A DNA stretch of 43,917 bases, from contig JAEZLZ010000064.1 of assembly GCA_023415055.1 (NCBI GenBank), forward strand, positions 1 to 43,917, given 5' to 3'. The DNA comes from Bacillota bacterium (lineage in GTDB: Bacteria > Bacillota > Clostridia > Lachnospirales > Lachnospiraceae). This document shows positions 16,962-25,515 of this stretch, piece after piece. The notes under the pieces were generated by a model. It was given only the letters and a program-made list of their open reading frames with translations. It did no database searches and was not told the DNA's origin. How positions within the stretch are numbered: position 1 is the first letter of the stretch; each line of letters opens with the position of its first letter. Made by a program: the position numbers and the translations under genes.

Positions 16962-18329
16962 ATGAGAAAAACAGCGGCGTTTTTAAGCCTCGGCTGCAAG
17001 GTTAATTCATATGAAACCGAGGCAATGCGAGGAATGTTCGAAGCAGCCGGTTATGATATCGTAGATTTTAAAGATATTGCAGATGTGTATGTGGTGAACA
17101 CCTGCACAGTTACGAACATTGCAGACCGCAAATCCCGCCAGATGCTACACCAGGCAAAGAATAGAAACCCAAAGGCGATTATCGCAGCAGTAGGCTGTTA
17201 TGTCCAGGCTGCGGAGGAAGTACTTCTTTCTGACAGTGCAGTGGATTTGGTCATAGGAAATAATAAAAAATCTGATATTGTTGCCATGGTTGAACGATGT
17301 CAGTCAAGCAATGACAAAGAGGAATTGGTGATTGATATTAACTCGGAACAGGATTATGAGGAACTTCATGTCATCACAACAATGGAGAAAACCAGAGCTT
17401 TTATTAAAATACAAGACGGTTGTAACCGCTTCTGCTCTTATTGCATCATTCCCTATGTCAGAGGAAGGGTAAGAAGCAGAAAGGAAGAGGATATTCTGGC
17501 AGAGATAGAAGGCCTTTCAAAAAAAGGCTATAAGGAAATTGTTTTAACCGGTATTCATATCTCCTCCTATGGATCAGATCTTTTGAGAAAAGAGTCACAA
17601 CAACATACGGAGACAGATTCCTATGAGCGAATCAATCAGGATATGCCTCTGGCACATTTAATTGTTAACATAGGTAAAATCGAAGGAATTGAGCGAATCC
17701 GTCTGGGATCACTGGAACCTAGGATCATTACCGAAGAATTTCTTGCAGCGGTTTCTTCCGTTCATCAATTTTGTCCCCATTTTCATCTGTCTCTGCAAAG
17801 CGGATGTGACAGCGTATTAGTGAGAATGAATCGAAAGTATAGTGCAGGGGAGTACTATGAACGAGTACAACTTATCCGCAAGTATTTTGAGCTTCCTTCC
17901 TTTACAACGGATGTTATTGTCGGATTCCCGGGCGAGACAGAGGAAGAATTCAAAGAGACACTTGAGTTTGTGAAAAGCATCGGCTTCACTCATATCCATG
18001 TCTTTAAATATTCAAAAAGGGTAGGAACAAAAGCAGCGGTTATGCAGAATCAGATACCTGAGGAGATCAAGGGAAGAAGAAGCGACGAGCTTTTAGCACT
18101 ATCTAATTTAATGGCTGAGGAATACCATACGAAATTCCTGGGCAGAATAGAGAAAATTCTATTTGAAGAATCAATAGAAATAAATGGAACAGTATATCAG
18201 CTTGGCCACAATGAAAGATATCTGAAGCTGGCTGTTGCCGAGAAATTGAACTTGTCAAACCGTTTACTATCTGGCAGAGTCTCCGGCTTTTTAACAGAGG
18301 AAATACTCCTTTGTGAAATAACTAATTGA
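16962..18329 (+). CDS. mtaB: tRNA t6A37 methylthiotransferase MtaB
   Basis: A 455-residue radical-SAM enzyme that adds a methylthio group to N6-threonylcarbamoyladenosine at tRNA position 37. The N-terminal UPF0004 domain binds a second cluster through Cys12 (SLGCKVNS), Cys48 (NTCTVT) and Cys79 (VGCY). The radical-SAM motif CNRFCSYC is at 154-161. The opening LGCKVNSYETE distinguishes MtaB from MiaB. A TRAM domain ends the protein. GAAAGGA precedes the ATG. A gene for another 37-modification is not adjacent; ireB follows. Confidence 0.95.
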   Translation: MRKTAAFLSLGCKVNSYETEAMRGMFEAAGYDIVDFKDIADVYVVNTCTVTNIADRKSRQMLHQAKNRNPKAIIAAVGCYVQAAEEVLLSDSAVDLVIGNNKKSDIVAMVERCQSSNDKEELVIDINSEQDYEELHVITTMEKTRAFIKIQDGCNRFCSYCIIPYVRGRVRSRKEEDILAEIEGLSKKGYKEIVLTGIHISSYGSDLLRKESQQHTETDSYERINQDMPLAHLIVNIGKIEGIERIRLGSLEPRIITEEFLAAVSSVHQFCPHFHLSLQSGCDSVLVRMNRKYSAGEYYERVQLIRKYFELPSFTTDVIVGFPGETEEEFKETLEFVKSIGFTHIHVFKYSKRVGTKAAVMQNQIPEEIKGRRSDELLALSNLMAEEYHTKFLGRIEKILFEESIEINGTVYQLGHNERYLKLAVAEKLNLSNRLLSGRVSGFLTEEILLCEITN

Positions 18330-18429
18330 ATTTTTTTCCTAAATATATTAATATATAGTTTATATAGGTTTTATCGTTTTCATTGTGAATGTGAGTGATT
18401 ATCGAATTAGTTGAAAAGGAAGTGATTCA

Positions 18430-18711
18430 ATGCAGAAATTAAACAATACACAGTATTTTAAAGTGCAAAAGGATACAGAGGTGGTCGTTAGTGACGTTAT
18501 TCGTACTGTATACTCTGCCCTGACAGAAAAAGGATATAATCCGGTTAATCAAATCGTGGGATATGTTATGTCAGGAGATCCGACCTACATAACAAGTCAT
18601 CAGGGAGCACGAAGCTTAATTATGAAGGTAGAGCGCGACGAAATCATAGAAGAGTTGTTACGTTTTTACATTGATAACGAGCTTAATCGTGACAATAGTT
18701 CCAAACAATAA
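18430..18711 (+). CDS. ireB: IreB family regulatory phosphoprotein (UPF0297)
   Basis: A 93-residue protein matching the IreB/YrzL family throughout, with VYSALTEKGYNPVNQIVGY and GDPTYITSHQGARSLI. In Enterococcus IreB is a substrate of the PASTA kinase IreK and affects cephalosporin tolerance. No kinase gene lies in the window. In Bacillus the homologue yrzL is directly upstream of the ruvX homologue, as here. An AAAAGGAAGTG ribosome site precedes the start. Confidence 0.95.
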   Translation: MQKLNNTQYFKVQKDTEVVVSDVIRTVYSALTEKGYNPVNQIVGYVMSGDPTYITSHQGARSLIMKVERDEIIEELLRFYIDNELNRDNSSKQ

Positions 18712-18792
18712 TTATCATTGGGACAGTTTTGTGAATCAGATAAACGATGTCATTATCGGCATACGTTAGCCTTAATGGCATAGGAGGTATGA

Positions 18793-19245
18793 ATGAAAAG
18801 AATTATGGGCCTGGATTTTGGCTCTGTGACGGTCGGAGTTGCAATCAGTGATGCTCTTGGTCTGACAGCACAAGGCATTGAAGTGATCCGAAGGAAGCAA
18901 GAGAATAAATTACGTCAGACCCTTGCAAGAATCGAAGAATTGATTTCCGAATATGAGATTGAGAAAATTGTACTGGGTTATCCGAAGCATTTGAATAATA
19001 CAGTAGGAGAGCGTGCGATTAAATCGGAAGAATTTGCAGAAAAGCTCCGACAGAGAACCGGGATGGAGGTTATCCTCTGGGATGAACGGCTGACAACTGT
19101 GGCTGCTCATCAGGTACTTGATCAGGGAGGCTTAAATCATCAGGAGAAGGCACTTGTTGTTGATAAACTTGCTGCCGTATTGATATTGCAGGGATATTTG
19201 GATCGACTGCATTTTATGAAGAAAGAAGAGAATAAATATGAATAA
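18793..19245 (+). CDS. ruvX: Holliday junction resolvase-like protein RuvX (YqgF)
   Basis: A 150-residue RNase H-fold protein of typical length. The acidic motif GLDFGSVTVG is at the N-terminus, with the family blocks VLGYPKHLNN and LWDERLTTVAA, and a late Asp (VDKLAA). It acts as a putative resolvase or in 16S rRNA 5' processing. The end overlaps the next gene by 8 bases. TAGGAGGT lies before the ATG. Confidence 0.95.
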   Translation: MKRIMGLDFGSVTVGVAISDALGLTAQGIEVIRRKQENKLRQTLARIEELISEYEIEKIVLGYPKHLNNTVGERAIKSEEFAEKLRQRTGMEVILWDERLTTVAAHQVLDQGGLNHQEKALVVDKLAAVLILQGYLDRLHFMKKEENKYE

Positions 19246-19510
19246 CAAACCGGATGAGATTAACTTCACCACAGAAGATGGGGATGAAGTTTTTTTTCAG
19301 GTATTAGAACAAACGAGATTAGGTGGAAACGACTACCTCTTAGTCAGTACAATCGAAGAGGATGAGGAAGAAGCCGAAGCGCTTATTTTGAAGGATGTAT
19401 CAAAGGAAACCGACGAAGAAGCGGTGTATGATATTGTTGAGGATGAGCAGGAGCTGCAATCGGTTGCCGCGATTTTCAAGGAATTATTAGACGATATTGA
19501 ATTATATTAA
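19238..19510 (+). CDS. DUF1292 protein (YrzB-like)
   Basis: A 90-residue strongly acidic protein, matching the DUF1292 pattern INFTTEDGDEVFFQVLEQT and GGNDYLLV. Its function is unknown. It overlaps ruvX by 8 bases, so translation is probably coupled. The ruvX-DUF1292 pair is conserved in Firmicutes. Confidence 0.9.
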   Translation: MNNKPDEINFTTEDGDEVFFQVLEQTRLGGNDYLLVSTIEEDEEEAEALILKDVSKETDEEAVYDIVEDEQELQSVAAIFKELLDDIELY

Positions 19511-19562
19511 ATCATGGAAGAGGATCAGTAAATGAATTCCTCTGCTGTGATTCAAGACAAGT

Positions 19563-19592
19563 GAAATCGATTTTCGATTTCTCCTGTATAAT
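19563..19592 (+). promoter_or_regulatory. Palindromic operator and -10 box before the fur-family gene
   Basis: GAAATCGA-ttt-TCGATTTC (19563-19581) is a perfect 8-bp inverted repeat spanning 19 bases, the size of a Fur-type box. It lies where the -35 element should be for the TATAAT at 19587-19592. No good -35 is visible otherwise. Autoregulation by the downstream repressor is likely. Confidence 0.6.
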
Positions 19593-19653
19593 TAATATAG
19601 AATACATGAGATTAAATGCATGAAATTAGGATTAGATGAAAATAGGTGATGAT

Positions 19654-20118
19654 ATGCCTGATAACCAGGAACAGTTTAAAAATTTGTTAAAGCAAAACGG
19701 ACTGAAAGTGACTACCCAGAGAGTAGCCATACTGGAGGTCTTAAACAGCAGACCGGGGATGCATCTGACCGCAGAAGAAATATACGACTATGTAAGAGGT
19801 CAGTACCCGGATATCGGTATTGCTACTGTTTACCGTACGATTCAAGTATTATCAGAATTAAATCTAATAGATAAATTGAATCTTGATGATGGATATGTAC
19901 GCTATGAGATTAGCAAGGGAGGCAGAGAAGATGCCTGCCACCATCATCATCATTTGATATGCCTTGATTGCGGCAATGTATATGCATTCCAGGATGATCT
20001 ATTGGAGACATTGGAAGAGCGGATTATGGAAACCATGGGATTTGAAGTGGTTGACCACGAAGTAAAACTATATGGCCATTGCAAAGCTTGTAGGGCAAAT
20101 AAATCTATGAATATCTAA
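19654..20118 (+). CDS. Fur family transcriptional repressor
   Basis: A 154-residue protein. ATG 19654 follows AGGTGATGAT; the in-frame ATG at 19636 is possible. The N-terminal winged helix ends with GIATVYRTIQVLSELNLI, the Fur recognition helix. The regulatory domain has HHHHHLICLDCG and a second HCKAC, the structural CxxC pairs. In Fur the position after CGxVx is Glu (E. coli Fur E108) and in PerR it is Asp104. Here it is Ala in CGNVYAF, so the sensor metal site differs from both. Metal identity (iron, zinc, manganese or peroxide sensing) is open. It sits inside the ireB-trhP run, which suggests an insertion relative to the Bacillus order. Confidence 0.9.
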   Translation: MPDNQEQFKNLLKQNGLKVTTQRVAILEVLNSRPGMHLTAEEIYDYVRGQYPDIGIATVYRTIQVLSELNLIDKLNLDDGYVRYEISKGGREDACHHHHHLICLDCGNVYAFQDDLLETLEERIMETMGFEVVDHEVKLYGHCKACRANKSMNI

Positions 20119-20183
20119 TCTTATATCGAATGCACTTAGTGAATGGAAAAAGAATGTACATAAACCATTGGAGGTGCAATTAT

Positions 20184-21872
20184 TTGAAAGAAAAAGAAAA
20201 AAGTAAAGTAAAACAGACAGAGATAAATGGAGTAAAAGTTATTCCTCTTGGAGGTCTGGAACAGATTGGTATGAATATAACCGCGATTGAATATGAGGAC
20301 AGCATAATTGTCATCGATTGCGGATTATCCTTCCCGGAGGATGAGATGCTTGGAATCGATTTAGTTATTCCGGATGTCACATACCTGAAGGAAAACATTG
20401 ATAAGGTAAAGGGGTTTGTAATTACCCATGGTCATGAAGATCATATTGGTGCCCTGCCTTATATACTTAAGGAAGTCAATGTTCCTATTTATGCAACGAA
20501 GCTTACGACGGCAATCATTGAGAGTAAGCTGAAGGAACATAATTTATTGAAAAATACAAAAAGAAAAGTAATTAAGTATGGACAGTCCATTAATCTTGGA
20601 TGTTTCCGAATTGAATTTATCCGGACAAACCATAGCATTGCGGATGCAGCAGCACTTGCAATCTTCACTCCGGCAGGTATCATCTTCCATACAGGCGATT
20701 TCAAGGTGGATTATACTCCCGTATTCGGCGAGCCGATTGATTTACAAAGAATCGGTGAGATCGGTAAGAAGGGTGTATTGGCATTGTTATGCGATAGTAC
20801 GAATGTGGAACGTCCAGGCTATACGATGTCGGAGAGCAGTGTAGGTAAAACCTTCGATAGCATATTCTCCGATTATGCAAAGCAACGTATTATCGTCGCT
20901 ACCTTTGCTTCGAATGTAGACCGCGTTCAGCAGGTAATCAATTCTGCTGCAAAGTTTAACAGAAAAATAGTAATCGAAGGCCGTAGTATGGTGAATATCA
21001 TAACGGTGGCAAAGGAGTTGGGCTATATTAAGATGCCTGACAACATGCTGATTGATATTGAGATGATGAAGAACTATACCGATGACCAGCTGGTGCTGAT
21101 CACCACGGGAAGCCAGGGTGAGACGATGGCTGCTCTTCCCCGTATGGCAGCCTCCATTCATAAAAAGGTTACGATTAAACCTGGAGATGTGGTAATTCTC
21201 AGCTCCACGCCGATTCCCGGTAACGAAAAAGCAGTTTCTAAGGTTATCAATGATCTGACGATGAAGGGTGCCAAGGTAATCTATCAGGATACCCATGTAT
21301 CAGGTCATGCCTGCCAGGAAGAGATTAAGCTGATGTATACTTTGCTTAAACCGAAGTATGCGGTTCCGGTTCACGGAGAATATAAACACCTGGTTCGCCA
21401 TGCCGAGCTGGCTCAATCCCTTGGAATAGCAAAGGAAAATATCTTTATTATCTCCTCCGGTGATGTACTGACCTTATCGGCAGAATGCGCCGGAATCACA
21501 GGAGAAGTACCGGCACAGGGTATTCTTGTGGATGGTCTTGGTGTCGGTGATGTAGGAAATATCGTATTACGTGACCGTCAGCTCTTAAGTGAGAACGGTT
21601 TGATTATTGTAGTTATATCACTCGAGAAATACAGTAATCAGATTCTTTCCGGTCCGGATATTGTATCCAGAGGTTTTGTATATGTAAGAGAGTCCGAGAA
21701 TCTCATGGATGAAGCAAGAGAAGTAGTTGTGAAAGCTTTAGATAAATGCTTAAGTAAGAATAATACGGACTGGGGTAAGATGAAGACCGAAATTAAGGAT
21801 TCCCTCAGTGATTATATCTGGAAGAAGACCAAGAGAAATCCGATGATACTCCCGATTATTATGGAGGTATAA
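20184..21872 (+). CDS. rnj: Ribonuclease J
   Basis: A 562-residue protein with a TTG start at 20184, chosen because GGAGG lies 9 bases upstream; the ATG at 20130 gives an unlikely extension. The beta-lactamase-fold motif HGHEDH is at 82-87, with NHSIADAA and GDFK after it. The beta-CASP segment includes LLCDSTN, TFASN and ITTGSQGE. VPVHGEYKHL and a C-terminal domain (about 450-560) complete a normal RNase J. It degrades and matures RNA as 5'-3' exonuclease and endonuclease. Only one copy is in the window, so J1 or J2 cannot be decided. Confidence 0.95.
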   Translation: MKEKEKSKVKQTEINGVKVIPLGGLEQIGMNITAIEYEDSIIVIDCGLSFPEDEMLGIDLVIPDVTYLKENIDKVKGFVITHGHEDHIGALPYILKEVNVPIYATKLTTAIIESKLKEHNLLKNTKRKVIKYGQSINLGCFRIEFIRTNHSIADAAALAIFTPAGIIFHTGDFKVDYTPVFGEPIDLQRIGEIGKKGVLALLCDSTNVERPGYTMSESSVGKTFDSIFSDYAKQRIIVATFASNVDRVQQVINSAAKFNRKIVIEGRSMVNIITVAKELGYIKMPDNMLIDIEMMKNYTDDQLVLITTGSQGETMAALPRMAASIHKKVTIKPGDVVILSSTPIPGNEKAVSKVINDLTMKGAKVIYQDTHVSGHACQEEIKLMYTLLKPKYAVPVHGEYKHLVRHAELAQSLGIAKENIFIISSGDVLTLSAECAGITGEVPAQGILVDGLGVGDVGNIVLRDRQLLSENGLIIVVISLEKYSNQILSGPDIVSRGFVYVRESENLMDEAREVVVKALDKCLSKNNTDWGKMKTEIKDSLSDYIWKKTKRNPMILPIIMEV

Positions 21873-21920
21873 CGGTAGAAAACTACAGTCAGTATGATGT
21901 AAAGTTGGAGAGGTAAGTAC

Positions 21921-22412
21921 ATGGCGACTAAGTCCACAGCAGTAAAATTAACATTAAAGGTAACGAGCTTTATCGTGCGGTTGCTGATGAATCTATTTTT
22001 CTATATCTTAGTGGTTATCGTAATCATTAATGTCAGCAAATTTGCCTATACCTTCACCTATCAGCTCTATGGACCTGATACGGTGGAAGAAGCGCCTGGC
22101 AGGGATATCATTATTCAGATAGCAAAGGGTGAATCCAAAATGGATATTGCGACCAAGTTGGAATTAAACCATGCAATAAAGAGTAAATATTCCTTCTACC
22201 TTAAGACGAAGCTTCAGGATTATGTAATTATGCCCGGTACTTATGTCATAAATTCTTCGATGACCTATCAACAGATTCTGAGTGTGATCACAGATTATAC
22301 TAAGTCGATTGATCAGAGCGAAGAGGATAAGAAGGCTGGCGACAAAGCTTCTGAGAATTCGGATAGCACAGCCGGTACCAAGGATGATACCAAAGAAGAC
22401 GCAACTAAGTAA
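21921..22412 (+). CDS. MltG-like membrane protein lacking the transglycosylase domain
   Basis: A 163-residue protein. One membrane span near residues 18-40 (LMNLFFYILVVIVIINV) is followed by a LysM-like domain typical of MltG/YceG N-termini: DIIIQIAKGESKMDIATKL, then PGTYVINSSMTYQQILSVI. The protein then ends in an acidic, low-complexity tail (about 135-163). The YceG catalytic domain (about 200 residues in normal MltG) is missing and no remnant follows before trmR. Position matches mltG (yrrL) in the Bacillus order. It cannot cleave glycan strands, so a binding or regulatory role is inferred. Confidence 0.8.
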   Translation: MATKSTAVKLTLKVTSFIVRLLMNLFFYILVVIVIINVSKFAYTFTYQLYGPDTVEEAPGRDIIIQIAKGESKMDIATKLELNHAIKSKYSFYLKTKLQDYVIMPGTYVINSSMTYQQILSVITDYTKSIDQSEEDKKAGDKASENSDSTAGTKDDTKEDATK

Positions 22413-22471
22413 TGTACTGCGGTTTCCCGTAACAGGAGATTCGCCGTCATAGATTCGAGGCTAATTATTAT

Positions 22472-23131
22472 ATGATAGTGGATGAAAGAATTACAGCCTA
22501 CATTAACTCGCTTAAGACGGAGTTATCAGATCCGCTTCGTGAGCTGGAAGCAGATGCGCTGGAACACCATGTACCAATTATTAAGAAGGACACACAGGGA
22601 GTTCTAGAATTTTTATTAACATTACAACAACCGAAGCATATTCTGGAGGTCGGAACAGCCATTGGCTTTTCCGCCCTCTTTATGAGTGAGCATACCAATA
22701 TAGATTGTAAGATTACAACGATCGAAAAGGTCGCTATGCGTCTTGTGGAGGCAGAGAAGAACCTTGCAAATCCGATCTATCCTTGTAAGGATAAGATTAG
22801 GCTGATCAAGGGAGAAGCACTGGAGGTCCTGAAGACTCTGGCAGAAGAGAAAGCTAGCTTTGACTTCATCTTTTTGGACGCCGCCAAAGCCCAGTATATG
22901 AGCTTTTTGCCTGAGTTGATGAAGCTGTTGACACCAAAAGGACTGTTAGTGACAGATAATGTTCTTCAGGATGGTACGGTAACAAATTCGAGATACAGTA
23001 TTACGAGAAGAGACAGGACCATTCATTCCAGGATGCGAGAGTATCTATATACCATCACACATATGGAAGAGCTTTCGACTGTAATTCTGCCGGTCGGAGA
23101 CGGTATTGCCCTGAGTCACCGTATAAAGTAA
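22472..23131 (+). CDS. trmR: tRNA 5-hydroxyuridine methyltransferase TrmR (O-methyltransferase)
   Basis: A 219-residue class I SAM methyltransferase. LEVGTAIGFS (58-67) is the SAM motif; the acidic DFIFLDAAKAQY and the DNVLQDG block are the O-methyltransferase family 3 signature. In Bacillus the homologue YrrM/TrmR methylates 5-hydroxyuridine at tRNA position 34, next to the TrhP hydroxylation genes. Here it also precedes trhP, 63 bases downstream, so the role in mo5U34 is well supported. Upstream spacing is 59 bases; the ribosome site is weak. Confidence 0.9.
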   Translation: MIVDERITAYINSLKTELSDPLRELEADALEHHVPIIKKDTQGVLEFLLTLQQPKHILEVGTAIGFSALFMSEHTNIDCKITTIEKVAMRLVEAEKNLANPIYPCKDKIRLIKGEALEVLKTLAEEKASFDFIFLDAAKAQYMSFLPELMKLLTPKGLLVTDNVLQDGTVTNSRYSITRRDRTIHSRMREYLYTITHMEELSTVILPVGDGIALSHRIK

Positions 23132-23194
23132 CGACTGTTTATGTATGTAAAGTCTCTCAAACGAGACGATACGCAGCCTAGAAATGAGGAAGCT

Positions 23195-24436
23195 ATGAAC
23201 GAATATATGAAAAAGCCGGAGCTTTTAATTCCAGCCGGTAATTTAGAAACACTGAGGACAGCAGTGATCTATGGAGCAGATGCGATTTATATCGGCGGAG
23301 ACATGTATGGACTTCGTGCGAAAGCAAAAAATTTCTCTATGGACGAGATCAGAAAAGGGATATCCTTTGCCCATGACTATGGGAAAAAAGTATACATTAC
23401 AGCGAACATAACAGCCCATAATCAGGATCTGAATGGGATTAGAGCATATTTTAAGGAGCTAAGAGAATTTGGTAAGGATCGGCCGGATGCTTTGATTATC
23501 TCAGATCCGGGAGTGTTTTCGATAGCACAGGAGGAGATCCCGGAAATAGAGCTCCATATCAGTACTCAGGCGAACAATACAAATTATGAAACTTATCGTT
23601 TCTGGCATAAGCTTGGAGCCAGCAGAGTGGTATCCGCAAGAGAATTATCACTTCAGGAGCTTGTAGAGCTTCGATCGAAGATACCTGACGAGATGGAGAT
23701 TGAGACCTTTGTTCACGGAGCCATGTGTATCGCTTATTCAGGCAGATGCTTGCTAAGCAACTATTTTACCGGAAGAGATGCGAACCTTGGTGCCTGCACA
23801 CACTCCTGCCGCTGGAGATATCATATTGTGGAGGAGACCAGACCGGGTGAGTACCTGCCAATTGAGGAAAATGAGCGGGGGACTTATATATTTAATTCCA
23901 AGGATCTCTGTATGATCGAATATATTCCAGAGCTTGTCAAGGCGGGAATCAACAGCTTCAAGGTGGAAGGCAGAATGAAGACAGCTCTATATGTAGCTAC
24001 GGTTGCAAGAACCTATCGTAAGGCAATCGATGATTTCTTTAAAGATCCAACTATATACGAAGCGAATAAGCCCGGTTACATGGAAGAGATAAGAAAAGGA
24101 GTTAACCGACAATTCACTACAGGATTCTTCTTTGGTAAACCACAGCACGAGGACCAGATCTACGATCATAACACTTATGAGAAGGCATATACCTATCTCG
24201 GAACCATATCCGGAGCGAGAGATGGCTTATATGAACTCGAACAGAAGAATAAGTTCAGCATTGGTGAGCAGGTAGAGATAATTAAGCCGAATGGTGAAAC
24301 AATCGAGACGACGGTACGAAAGATATTGGACGCAGACAAAAACGAGATGGAAAGCTGTCCACATCCACAACAGATGATCTATGTGGATTTTGGAGTAAAA
24401 TTAGATAGTTATGATATTATTCGAAGAAAAGAATAA
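23195..24436 (+). CDS. trhP: U32 family protein, tRNA U34 hydroxylation factor TrhP (YrrO-like)
   Basis: A 413-residue protein. ATG 23195 follows GAGG by about 6 bases. The U32 signature is clear: KPELLIPAGNLETLRTA at the start, then FVHGAMCIAYSGRCLLSNY (two Cys) and GACTHSCRWRY (two Cys), the cysteine set proposed for an iron-sulfur cluster. A C-terminal U32 barrel follows. TrhP proteins make 5-hydroxyuridine at tRNA 34 from prephenate-derived cofactor. Bacillus has two paralogues (YrrN and YrrO); here only one is present, and it looks like the YrrO type. trmR is directly upstream. Confidence 0.92.
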   Translation: MNEYMKKPELLIPAGNLETLRTAVIYGADAIYIGGDMYGLRAKAKNFSMDEIRKGISFAHDYGKKVYITANITAHNQDLNGIRAYFKELREFGKDRPDALIISDPGVFSIAQEEIPEIELHISTQANNTNYETYRFWHKLGASRVVSARELSLQELVELRSKIPDEMEIETFVHGAMCIAYSGRCLLSNYFTGRDANLGACTHSCRWRYHIVEETRPGEYLPIEENERGTYIFNSKDLCMIEYIPELVKAGINSFKVEGRMKTALYVATVARTYRKAIDDFFKDPTIYEANKPGYMEEIRKGVNRQFTTGFFFGKPQHEDQIYDHNTYEKAYTYLGTISGARDGLYELEQKNKFSIGEQVEIIKPNGETIETTVRKILDADKNEMESCPHPQQMIYVDFGVKLDSYDIIRRKE

Positions 24437-24473
24437 GATGAGTTCCTCAGTTATGACATAAAGTGATTGAGTT

Positions 24474-24530
24474 ATTACACACGATCTTAGGTGTGTCTAT
24501 TCGAATCTGCTGGATAATGCAATTGAGTAA
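24474..24530 (+). pseudogene. Remnant of a GHKL histidine kinase N-box
   Basis: The frame from 24474 to the TAA at 24528-24530 reads ITHDLRCVYSNLLDNAIE. SNLLDNAIE is the conserved ATP-binding N-box of AgrC/ComD-type sensor kinases, and DLxxxxSNLLDNAIE is its usual context. A TGA lies just upstream (24468-24470), and no start or ribosome site exists. This looks like a decayed gene fragment in the gap between trhP and sigK. The rest of the gap (24531-24806) shows no gene. Confidence 0.5.
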
Positions 24531-24806
24531 AGCTTCCAATTCCTTTCGTAGTATCGGCATATCGTATCAGTATGCCAACATGGTTCTCCCCTAGTTTATC
24601 ATAAGAAAAAATAGATGTATAGTTTAAAAAATGGAGCAAATAAATGGTTGGAAATGCTCTAATGGATCGGTAACAATTGTCCTAATTTGTGTCCTTTAGA
24701 AAAACTGTAAGTCCTTCTGTCCTTTTTTAAGAGGGATAGGCACTTTATGTCATTTATCATCATAGGATATAAATGAATCATTTGGGCATTGAGGGTGCTT
24801 ATCTTC

Positions 24807-25430
24807 GTGAAGTCATTTCCTAAGCCATTAAGCACCAAGGAAGAAGCTGACTACCTGAAGCGTTGTAAAGAAGGCGATAAGACCGCAAGAGATAAACTGA
24901 TAGAGCACAATCTCAGATTAGTCGCTCATATTGTGAAAAAATACAATATGGTGGATAAAGAAACCGATGATCTAATATCAATAGGAACGATTGGACTGAT
25001 CAAAGCGATCGATACCTTTGATGAAGAGAAAGGAATCCGCCTGGCTACTTATGCCTCCCGCTGTATTGATAATGAACTGTTAATGATGCTCAGAAGTGGA
25101 AAACGGTTAGCAAAAGAAGTATATCTCTATGAACCCATCGGTTCAGACCGGGAGGGCAATGAAATAAATCTATTGGATATTATCGAAGAAGCAGAGATTG
25201 ATATTGTAGAAAATATGGTGCTCGAGGACGATATCAAAAAGCTGTATCACATAATCGGTAAGGTATTGACTGATAGAGAACGAGAAATCATCTGCTTACG
25301 CTACGGTTTAAGTAATCGTAAGGAAGTAACCCAAAGGGAGATCGCAGGGAAGCTGGGCATATCCAGAAGCTACGTCAGCAGGATAGAAAAAAAAGCACTG
25401 AAGAAGCTGCGAGAATGTTTTGAGCAGTAA
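24807..25430 (+). CDS. sigK: Sporulation sigma factor SigK, nearly without pro-sequence
   Basis: A 207-residue sigma-70 protein for the mother-cell late sporulation programme. Start GTG 24807 follows GAGGGTG by 9 bases; a TTG at 24789 would add six residues, MRVLIF. The protein opens MKSFPKPLSTKEEADYL, aligning with the mature start of Bacillus SigK (FPQPLS). Region 2 shows NLRLVAHIVKKYN, DLISIGTIGLIKAIDTF and LATYASRCIDNELL. Region 4 shows TQREIAGKLGISRSYVSRIEKKALKKL. The roughly 20-residue hydrophobic pro-peptide of Bacillus is missing or reduced, as in Clostridioides difficile, so processing by SpoIVFB may be unnecessary. The gene is not interrupted by a skin element. Confidence 0.9.
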   Translation: MKSFPKPLSTKEEADYLKRCKEGDKTARDKLIEHNLRLVAHIVKKYNMVDKETDDLISIGTIGLIKAIDTFDEEKGIRLATYASRCIDNELLMMLRSGKRLAKEVYLYEPIGSDREGNEINLLDIIEEAEIDIVENMVLEDDIKKLYHIIGKVLTDREREIICLRYGLSNRKEVTQREIAGKLGISRSYVSRIEKKALKKLRECFEQ

Positions 25431-25470
25431 AATAACCATAAAGTGAATTGTGGCAAACATATATATTCCA

Positions 25471-25499
25471 TTGACATAGTAGGAATTACAATTTATAAT
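25471..25499 (+). promoter_or_regulatory. Consensus sigma-A promoter of the second desulfurase
   Basis: TTGACA (25471-25476) and TATAAT (25494-25499) are separated by exactly 17 bases. Transcription should start near 25506, just before the leader stem at 25516. Confidence 0.85.
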
Positions 25500-25515
25500 A
25501 AGGTACAATATACAA

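Noticed and set aside
19928..19960. Run of five His residues in the Fur-family protein, at first thought to be an expression tag or artefact
   Set aside because: His-rich stretches at this position are normal metal-site sequence in Fur proteins.
20787..21296. A minus-strand frame of 169 codons inside the RNase J gene
   Set aside because: It is antisense to the conserved beta-CASP region and arises from codon bias; no ribosome site.
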